Shown: one piece after another, positions 4,579 to 9,910 of the stretch
How the letters are laid out: every line of letters starts with the position of its first letter
Numbering within the stretch: position 1 is the first letter of the stretch
Assembly (NCBI GenBank): GCA_945957245.1
Contig: CAMFLD010000066.1
Location: 1 to 9,910 of the forward strand
Reading direction: 5' to 3'
Length of the DNA: 9,910 nucleotides
Origin: an uncultured Flavobacterium sp.
Lineage (GTDB): Bacteria; Bacteroidota; Bacteroidia; Flavobacteriales; Flavobacteriaceae
Position numbers and translations under genes: made by a program
Notes under the pieces: model-generated
Seen by the model: only the letters and a program-made list of their open reading frames with translations
Told to the model about the DNA's origin: nothing
The model's database searches: none

Positions 4579-6636
4579 ATGAAAACAACCATGAAACTAT
4601 TTTATTACGTGATTCCAATTTGTTTATTCTCCATCAGCCAAAGTACTGCGCAGGAGGAACGGAAAAATCCTCTTTTGACTGACTTTAACGTTCCTGTTGA
4701 ATATGCAAAAGTGACATCGAAAGATGTAGAACAGTATGCCAAAAATACTGTGGCTGATATCAGCACCATGATAGCTTCTATTAAAAAACAGAAAACACCT
4801 AATTTCACGAATATATTTGTAGCTCTGGATGATATTAGAAATAAAACTAATACAACGAGCAACATCTGTTTCATGTTGTATTGGGTTTCTACAGATGAGG
4901 CAACACGTAATAAAGGTTTGGCGGGTTACCAATTATTAGATTCCCTTTCTACCAGCCTGTATTCGGATAAGGAAATATACACTAAAATGAAAGCTGTTAA
5001 AGCATCGCCGGAATACAATCAGCTTAAAGAAAACAGAAAACTTTTGGTGGACCAGATGATGCAGGGCTTCGAGCAATCTGGTGTAAATCTTAGTGATGAC
5101 AAAATTCAGAAATTCAAAAAACTGACTCAGGAAATCAGTGAACTGTCCTCGACTTATGCAACTAATATGAATTCGTCTAACGAAACACTCATCTTTGAAG
5201 AAGCAGCAATGGCGGGCATTCCTGATGATTTTAAGAATAAATATAAAGTAGCCAACCGTTACGAAATTCCGGTAATCAATTCTACCAACGAACCGATGAT
5301 GAACAATGCCTCTGTTGAAGCTACCCGCAGGTCATTCTACTTTATGTTCAATAACAGAGCTGCAGCAAAAAACATGACTGTTTTGGATCAAATGGTAAAA
5401 AAGCGTGATGAATTGGCTAAACTTCTGGGCTATTCAAGTTTTGCCGCTTATAATTTGGTTCCTAAAATGGCCAAAAATCCTCAAACTGTATGGAAATTTG
5501 TCAACGACCTGATTGCACTTTCAAAAGACAAAGCAAAAACCGATTTAAAACAATTGGAAGATGTCAAGAAAGCTGAGAATCCGGATGATCCAACGGCAAC
5601 GCTTGAGCCTTGGGATATTGGTTACTATAAAAACCAAATCCTAAAAAAGGAATACAATGTCAACAGTGAAGAACTCAGAGCGTATTTCCCAATGGATAAA
5701 TGCCTTAACGGACTGTTTACCATTTACCAGAAATTACTGGGACTTGAATTCAGAAAAGTTAAAAATGCTTCTGTTTGGCATGAGGAAGTTGAAATGTATG
5801 AAGTATATGAAAACAACAAATTAAAAGGAAGATTCTATCTTGATTTATTCCCAAGACCTAACAAAGAAACGTGGTTTTATGGGGTAAATATGATTTCAGG
5901 AAAACAGACTGATAAAGGTTATGAAATTCCAACAGCAATGCTGTTAGGTAACTTTACAAGACCCACCAAAGACTTACCGTCATTACTAAGTCATAAAGAA
6001 TTAAATACGCTATTCCACGAATTTGGGCATATTATGAACATGATGTCTTATACTGGTGAATTCTGCACGCAGTCAGAATCAAAAGCAGATTTTACCGAAG
6101 CAATGTCGCAGATTTTTGAAAATTGGACTTGGGATTATAGTATTCTCAGTTCGTTTGCCCAAAACTACAAAACAGGTGAAGTATTGCCTAAAGCAACATT
6201 TGACAACATGGTCAAAGCTAAAAATTTAGCTTCAGGATTTAATGCTATCAATTCGTTGAGAAAATGTCTTTATGATATGAATCTTTATGATAAATATAAT
6301 GCCGCAGCTCCTGTTTCTACCGATAAGCTTTGGCAGAATATCGATGAGCAGTTAGGCATCATGCCGTTGTACGTTGAAGGAACACATCCGCAGGCAAGCT
6401 GGATTCATATCAACACTCACCCTGTTTATTATTATGGTTATTTATGGTCTGAAGTTTATGCTAAAGATATGTTTACCGAGTTCAAGAAAAATGGACTTAC
6501 CGATACTAAAACCGGAGTGCGTTACCGTGAGCTGATTTTGTCTAACGGAACCCAACGTGATATTGTTAAAGCTGTGGAAGAATTCTTGGGAAGACCTTCT
6601 AACAATGAAGCCTACATCAAAGGGCTTGGATTATAA
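4579..6636 (+). CDS. Secreted M3-family zinc oligopeptidase
   Basis: This is a 685-residue exported metallopeptidase. A signal peptide covers about residues 1-24 (hydrophobic YYVIPICLFSISQ, then STA before QEE), so it acts in the periplasm or outside the cell. The zinc site is H480-E-F-G-H484, with E481 as catalytic base. The third ligand is probably E507 in DFTEAMSQIFENW, matching the DFVExPSQxxExW block of thimet oligopeptidase/Dcp enzymes. Near the C-terminus H610, followed by YYYGYLWSEVYAKDMF (617-632), corresponds to the substrate-binding His/Tyr segment. Length fits the family (about 680-720). Two differences from the common motif are visible: the extra His of HEFGHxxH is replaced (HEFGHIMN), and the lead-in to the Tyr cluster reads INTHPV rather than a Gly-Tyr-rich loop. 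It likely trims short peptides for nutrition or turnover. A second ATG at 4591 (residue 5) is an equally good start. Confidence 0.93.
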   Translation: MKTTMKLFYYVIPICLFSISQSTAQEERKNPLLTDFNVPVEYAKVTSKDVEQYAKNTVADISTMIASIKKQKTPNFTNIFVALDDIRNKTNTTSNICFMLYWVSTDEATRNKGLAGYQLLDSLSTSLYSDKEIYTKMKAVKASPEYNQLKENRKLLVDQMMQGFEQSGVNLSDDKIQKFKKLTQEISELSSTYATNMNSSNETLIFEEAAMAGIPDDFKNKYKVANRYEIPVINSTNEPMMNNASVEATRRSFYFMFNNRAAAKNMTVLDQMVKKRDELAKLLGYSSFAAYNLVPKMAKNPQTVWKFVNDLIALSKDKAKTDLKQLEDVKKAENPDDPTATLEPWDIGYYKNQILKKEYNVNSEELRAYFPMDKCLNGLFTIYQKLLGLEFRKVKNASVWHEEVEMYEVYENNKLKGRFYLDLFPRPNKETWFYGVNMISGKQTDKGYEIPTAMLLGNFTRPTKDLPSLLSHKELNTLFHEFGHIMNMMSYTGEFCTQSESKADFTEAMSQIFENWTWDYSILSSFAQNYKTGEVLPKATFDNMVKAKNLASGFNAINSLRKCLYDMNLYDKYNAAAPVSTDKLWQNIDEQLGIMPLYVEGTHPQASWIHINTHPVYYYGYLWSEVYAKDMFTEFKKNGLTDTKTGVRYRELILSNGTQRDIVKAVEEFLGRPSNNEAYIKGLGL

Positions 6637-6645
6637 ATTAAAATA

Positions 6646-7122
6646 ATGCTTCATTTCAGTGCCAAAATAGAACTAATCGGAATCAATCCTTTTGTATTTG
6701 TCCCTGAAAAGATATTGACAGAAATTTTTACCAAAGCAGGTAAGACGAAAGGAAGTATTCCGGTGCATGGCACTATAAATGACAAACCCTATAAACAAAC
6801 TTTGGTTCGCTATAGTGGTGCATGGCGGCTGTATATCAATATGATCATGCTCAAGGATTCTCCAAAAAGAATTGGCGAAACGATTGCAGTCGGAATTGCT
6901 TTTGATACATCAGACCGAACTATAGCGCCACATCCGGCATTAGTAGTAGCATTGGAACAAAATACTGACGCTAAAAAGGTTTTTGAAAGCCTTACACCTT
7001 CACGTCAAAAGGAAATCGTGAGGTATATTGCCAACCTGAAAACAGAAGAAAGCATTACCAAAAATATTGAAAAAGTTCTGGGACATCTTAAGGGACAAAA
7101 CAAATTTGCGGGACGTGAATAA
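6646..7122 (+). CDS. DUF1905 / YdeI (OmpD-associated, OmdA) family protein
   Basis: This 158-residue cytoplasmic protein has two recognisable parts. Residues about 3-88 are a DUF1905 beta-barrel-like domain (FSAKIELIG, GSIPVHGTINDKPYKQTLV, the glycine-Trp block SGAWRLYINMIML, IGETIAVGIAFD). Residues about 96-148 are the OmdA/YdeI C-terminal helical region (HPALVVALEQN, FESLTPSRQKEIVRYIANLKTEESITKNIEKVL). The family is annotated bacteriocin-protection, YdeI- or OmpD-associated; the biochemical activity is not established. It starts 9 bases after the M3 peptidase stop codon and the next gene follows after another 9 bases, so the three are probably co-transcribed, although no functional link is evident. 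There is no signal peptide or membrane segment. Start is ATG at 6646, the only one near the domain start. Confidence 0.88.
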   Translation: MLHFSAKIELIGINPFVFVPEKILTEIFTKAGKTKGSIPVHGTINDKPYKQTLVRYSGAWRLYINMIMLKDSPKRIGETIAVGIAFDTSDRTIAPHPALVVALEQNTDAKKVFESLTPSRQKEIVRYIANLKTEESITKNIEKVLGHLKGQNKFAGRE

Positions 7123-7131
7123 AACATAATT

Positions 7132-7488
7132 ATGAACCGAATTTACAGCATCGCTTTTCTATTGGGATTCTTCATGTGTCATTTTGTTTGGGGGAATCAC
7201 AGTGAGTTTTTGCTTAAAATGCAGTACGAATTACTCTTTAAATCCAAAGATACTTCATTGCTACACCCACTAATTATTGCTCCCGCTATTGGAGAATTAG
7301 TTCTTTTGATTTCGTTATTTAAACCTAAAAAAAAGCTAATCCTTTTCGGAATGATATTACTCGCCATGCTGGTATTATTTGTTTTCCTGGCGGGAATATT
7401 TGGAGGACAAACCAAAATGATTGTATCGACCTTGCCGTTTATTCTTACCTCATTGAGTTTTATCCGTAATTACAAAAAGCTCGATTAG
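7132..7488 (+). CDS. Small four-helix membrane protein, function unknown
   Basis: This 118-residue integral membrane protein has four probable transmembrane segments at about residues 4-20, 45-62, 69-89 and 94-111. Charged loops include FKPKKK (63-68). The C-terminus is short and basic (IRNYKKLD), which by the positive-inside rule is probably cytoplasmic. A single Cys16 and His residues H17, H23 and H45 do not form a recognisable motif. It lies 9 bases after the DUF1905 gene on the same strand, so it is likely in the same transcript. I do not recognise a characterised family. The ATG at 7132 is supported by the hydrophobic segment beginning immediately after it. Confidence 0.75.
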   Translation: MNRIYSIAFLLGFFMCHFVWGNHSEFLLKMQYELLFKSKDTSLLHPLIIAPAIGELVLLISLFKPKKKLILFGMILLAMLVLFVFLAGIFGGQTKMIVSTLPFILTSLSFIRNYKKLD

Positions 7489-7538
7489 GATAATTTTCTG
7501 CTCAATTTTACTATTCGAACTGCTAAATCAGAATTCCC

Positions 7539-7546
7539 TATCTTTG
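7539..7546 (+). promoter_or_regulatory. -7 element for the DEAD-box helicase gene
   Basis: TATCTTTG is an exact match to TAnnTTTG and is followed by GCAGC, a very common flavobacterial context. It lies 52 bases before the ATG, leaving a leader of roughly 45-48 bases. No TTG is seen at normal -33 spacing. It is the best promoter match in the window. Confidence 0.55.
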
Positions 7547-7553
7547 CAGCGCA

Positions 7554-7574
7554 TGGAATCGCCTAATGATTCCA
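7554..7574 (+). promoter_or_regulatory. Leader hairpin in the helicase 5' untranslated region
   Basis: TGGAATC (7554-7560) and GATTCCA (7568-7574) form a perfect 7-bp stem with a 7-base loop, at or next to the predicted transcription start. No T-tract follows, so it is not a terminator. It could stabilise the mRNA 5' end or be a substrate for feedback by the helicase itself (inference). It could also be a DNA operator. Confidence 0.45.
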
Positions 7575-7598
7575 ATGGTGAAATAACAGACAAGCGAC

Positions 7599-8945
7599 AT
7601 GAGCACTTTTGAGCAATTCAATCTACCGAAATCATTACAAAAAGCCATCGATGAACTGGGACTGGTTACACCTACTCCTATTCAGGAAAAATCATTTTCG
7701 GTAATTATGTCAGGACGTGATGTTATGGGAATTGCGCAAACAGGAACCGGTAAAACCTTTGCCTATCTTTTACCCCTATTAAAGCAATGGAAATTTGTCG
7801 CTACAGATACGCCAAGAGTAGTAATCATGGTTCCTACCCGTGAACTTGTAGTTCAGGTTGCCGCCGAAGTAGAAAAACTTACACAGTACATGTCTGTACG
7901 TGTTTTAGGCGTTTATGGAGGTGTCAACATCAATACACAGAAAACAGCTGTTTATCAGGGAGTAGATATTCTGGTGGGAACACCGGGTCGTATTATGGAT
8001 TTAGCACTCGATAATGTAGTTCGTTTCGACAGTCTGCAAAAACTGGTTATTGACGAATTTGATGAAATCCTGAATCTTGGATTCCGTTTTCAGGTAACTT
8101 CGATACTAACCATGATTCGAAATAAGCGTCAAAACATTCTTTTCTCTGCTACGATGACTGATGAAGTCGATGAAATGCTTGATGAGTATTTTGATTTCCC
8201 CGAAGAAGTTTCATTGGCACCAAGCGGAACACCCTTGGAAAAGATTGAGCAGTTAGGTTATAAAGTGCCCAACTTTCTGACCAAAATCAATCTGATTGCC
8301 GAATTGCTGATGGATGAAGCTTTTGAAAGAGTTTTACTTTTTGTAAATAATAAAAAAACAGCCGATTTACTTGCGGATAAACTGGAAGAAGTTTATCCGG
8401 ATCAATTCGGAATTATTCATTCCAATAAATCGCAGAATTACCGTCTGCAAACGATGGAAGCTTTCCGTAATTCCGAAATACGCGGCATTGTAACTACTGA
8501 TGTGATGGCTCGTGGTTTGGACATTTCCGATATCAGTCATGTTATTAATGTGGAGTTTCCTGAAATTCCGGAACAATATATCCACCGTATCGGGCGTACA
8601 GGACGTGCTGATAAATCAGGTATTGCGATAAGCCTTGTGAGTCCGAGAGAAGAAGAAATCATGATTGAAGCTGAAATGCTGATGGAAAAGGAAATTACTT
8701 TTATTCCTATGCCGGAAAATGTTGTGATTGCGGAACGTTTGTTAGAATGGGAAAAGGATAAAAAGAAAAAAATGAAATTCCTTTTGCCCAAACCGAAACT
8801 TGAAGGCGGAGCCTCATTCCATGAAAAGAAAGACAAAAACAAGAAAGTGAATTTAGGAGGACCTTCTAAAACCAAGAAGAAAACATCCAGTTCGGTTAAC
8901 CGGAATATCCTTAAAAACAGAGCCGCCAAAAGAAAGAAAAAGTAG
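7599..8945 (+). CDS. DEAD-box ATP-dependent RNA helicase (DEFD variant)
   Basis: This 448-residue cytoplasmic RNA helicase of superfamily 2 has all core motifs in order: Q motif (F7 and about 10-29, ending TPTPIQ), motif I AQTGTGKT (46-53), Ia PTREL (79-83), Ib TPGR (128-131), motif II D152-E-F-D155, III SAT (183-185), V TTDVMARGLD (299-308) and VI HRIGRTGR (329-336). Motif II reads DEFD instead of DEAD. The catalytic Asp-Glu and final Asp are kept, so ATPase activity should persist. Residues about 386-448 form a lysine-rich, probably disordered RNA-binding tail ending RAAKRKKK. The protein probably remodels ribosome precursors or structured mRNA, especially in the cold. It has its own promoter and leader hairpin and is not tightly linked to either neighbour. 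It is closest to the general RhlE/CsdA-like group, but I would not assign a specific name. Confidence 0.95.
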   Translation: MSTFEQFNLPKSLQKAIDELGLVTPTPIQEKSFSVIMSGRDVMGIAQTGTGKTFAYLLPLLKQWKFVATDTPRVVIMVPTRELVVQVAAEVEKLTQYMSVRVLGVYGGVNINTQKTAVYQGVDILVGTPGRIMDLALDNVVRFDSLQKLVIDEFDEILNLGFRFQVTSILTMIRNKRQNILFSATMTDEVDEMLDEYFDFPEEVSLAPSGTPLEKIEQLGYKVPNFLTKINLIAELLMDEAFERVLLFVNNKKTADLLADKLEEVYPDQFGIIHSNKSQNYRLQTMEAFRNSEIRGIVTTDVMARGLDISDISHVINVEFPEIPEQYIHRIGRTGRADKSGIAISLVSPREEEIMIEAEMLMEKEITFIPMPENVVIAERLLEWEKDKKKKMKFLLPKPKLEGGASFHEKKDKNKKVNLGGPSKTKKKTSSSVNRNILKNRAAKRKKK

Positions 8946-9002
8946 TTATTAGTGTGCATTAGTTAAAAAGGAAATCTTTTAAAAAATCTGAACTCTTTTT
9001 AC

Positions 9003-9010
9003 TATTTTTG
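9003..9010 (+). promoter_or_regulatory. Candidate -7 element for the BatA-domain gene
   Basis: TATTTTTG matches TAnnTTTG exactly and ends 17 bases before the ATG, giving a leader of about 10-13 bases. The upstream 40 bases are A/T-rich without a TTG at -33 spacing. No convincing terminator of the helicase gene is seen in 8946-9002, so read-through is possible. Confidence 0.4.
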
Positions 9011-9027
9011 ACAAATCGAAATTCGTA

Positions 9028-9857
9028 ATGCAGTTTAAACATCCAGAAGTACTTTATTTTCTCTTTTTATTGGTAATCCCAATCCTGGTACATTTATTTC
9101 AATTACGCCGTTTCAAGAAAGAATATTTCACCAACGTACAATTCCTAAAAGAGCTTTCCATTCAAACCCGCAAAAGTTCGACCATCAAAAAATGGCTGTT
9201 GCTTTTAACCCGTTTGATGCTGCTAACTTTCCTGATACTGGCCTTTGCTCAACCGTTTTTTGCTGCTAAGGACAGCGTGAAAAATACTAACGAAATGTAC
9301 ATTGTTCTGGACAATTCCTATAGTATGCAGGCCAAAGGAAAGAAGGGTGAATTACTAAAACGTGCGGTTCAGGACTTATTAGAACACACTCCGGAAGCTC
9401 AGAATTTCTCTCTGATAACCAATTCAGAAAGCTATTGGAACACCGATATCAAATCGATTCAAAAGGATTTGCAAAATCTTAAATACAGTGCTTCTCCTTT
9501 CAGGCTTGACAATCTGATTGCTAAAATCAATGCCCGCAAATCAGCTTTTAATAAAGATATTATTGTAATCACAGATGCCGTTGGTCTCGAGGAAAAACAA
9601 ACGAATGGCTTCAGAAAAGAAGACAATGTTTATTTTGTAATTCCCGAAGCAGAACAGAAAAACAATATCTCGGTTGATAGCGTTTATATCAACCAGAATC
9701 TGGATAGTTTTTATGAAATTGGAATAAAGTTAACTGCCAATGGCGGAGAATTTAAAGAAGTTCCTATTGCGCTTTACAATAAAAATAAACTGGCTGCCAA
9801 AACGTTAATCAATTTTGAAAACCGACAAAAAACCATCAACTTTACTATCCCTAAAGA
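9028..9857 (+). CDS. BatA-domain protein with von Willebrand factor A-like domain, C-terminus missing
   Basis: The 276 complete genuine residues begin with the BatA N-terminal double-transmembrane module: helix at about 8-25 (MQFKHPEVLYFLFLLVIPIL start), the LRRFKKEYFTNVQFLKEL linker, then helix at about 56-75. A periplasmic von Willebrand A-like domain follows, with a metal-site motif D95-N-S97-Y-S99 and a second aspartate near D183 (IIVITDAVG). Bacteroidota homologues are usually over 600 residues with a third C-terminal membrane segment, so more than half is missing. The reading frame continues to the end of the window only because the adapter stays open, giving the artefact CLLYTSDAADE after residue 277. 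BatA-type proteins are linked to envelope integrity and aerotolerance, but this stand-alone long form is poorly characterised. The start ATG is fixed by the conserved HPxxL N-terminus. Confidence 0.9.
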
Positions 9858-9910
9858 CTGTCTCTTATACACATCTGACGCTGCCGACGAAATGCAGTGT
9901 GTAGTTGTGG
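9858..9910. other. Illumina Nextera adapter and i5 index (non-biological)
   Basis: Positions 9858-9890 are the exact reverse complement of the 33-base adapter at 17-49. Positions 9891-9898 (AATGCAGT) are the reverse complement of the same index with one mismatch. Positions 9899-9910 begin GTGTAG like the reverse complement of the P5 stem and then degrade. Genomic sequence ends at 9857. Confidence 0.97.

Noticed and set aside
4605..4932. Two overlapping minus-strand open frames opposite the M3 peptidase N-terminus
   Set aside because: They overlap each other and a strongly supported peptidase gene, with no promoter or family resemblance.
8537..8959. 140-codon open frame on the minus strand over the end of the helicase gene
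   Set aside because: It is antisense to a clearly conserved helicase. Its Phe/Ser-rich composition is what results from reading the lysine-rich tail backwards, and it matches no family I recognise.
1..9910. Two inverted terminal sequences suggesting a transposon or linear element
   Set aside because: The inverted repeats at the ends are Nextera adapter with the Tn5 mosaic end, introduced in library preparation; no transposase gene is present.
1..9910. CRISPR arrays, tRNA or rRNA genes, prophage or defence genes
   Set aside because: No regularly spaced repeats, no cloverleaf or rRNA signature, and no phage or defence protein motifs were found on either strand.

Overview
The genomic part of this window (about 50-9857) looks like a member of the Bacteroidota, most likely a Flavobacterium-like Flavobacteriaceae. 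The DNA is AT-rich. Leaders lack Shine-Dalgarno sequences, and several genes have TAnnTTTG-type -7 promoter elements upstream. Two lipoproteins carry acidic residues just after the lipid-anchored cysteine, as surface-exported flavobacterial lipoproteins do. The gene types (MbnP family, Crp/Fnr plus AhpD, BatA-domain protein) are also typical. The window appears to be one complete contig: both ends run into Illumina Nextera read-1 adapter and an 8-base index, so about 49 bases on the left and 53 on the right are synthetic. Both terminal genes are cut by adapter.

Layout. (1) 50-1023, minus strand: a Crp/Fnr-family regulator followed by a truncated AhpD-like alkylhydroperoxidase. Between them lies a TTGAA-N4-TTCAA palindrome that also resembles a terminator. 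(2) 1078-4389, minus strand: four genes for exported or envelope proteins. In transcription order these are a small membrane-anchored protein with a CNGKC cysteine motif, an MbnP-family lipoprotein, a diheme MauG/MbnH-type cytochrome c peroxidase lipoprotein, and an outer-membrane barrel-like protein with an N-terminal CxxCxC cluster. A hairpin terminator lies inside the set, between the MbnP and peroxidase genes, and another closes it. (3) 4579-7488, plus strand: a secreted M3 zinc oligopeptidase, a DUF1905/YdeI-type protein and a four-helix membrane protein, each separated by 9 bases. (4) 7599-8945: a DEAD-box RNA helicase with DEFD in motif II and a lysine-rich tail, preceded by a consensus -7 element and a leader hairpin. 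(5) 9028-9857: the N-terminal part of a BatA-domain protein with a von Willebrand factor A-like domain.

The most interesting system is region 2. MbnH enzymes are MauG relatives that oxidise a tryptophan of their partner MbnP to kynurenine and so create a copper site. Here that pair has no visible methanobactin genes, both members look like surface lipoproteins, and the flanking genes encode envelope proteins with unusual cysteine motifs. I infer a surface copper-binding or copper-acquisition module; the substrate and the roles of the two flanking proteins are not shown by the sequence.
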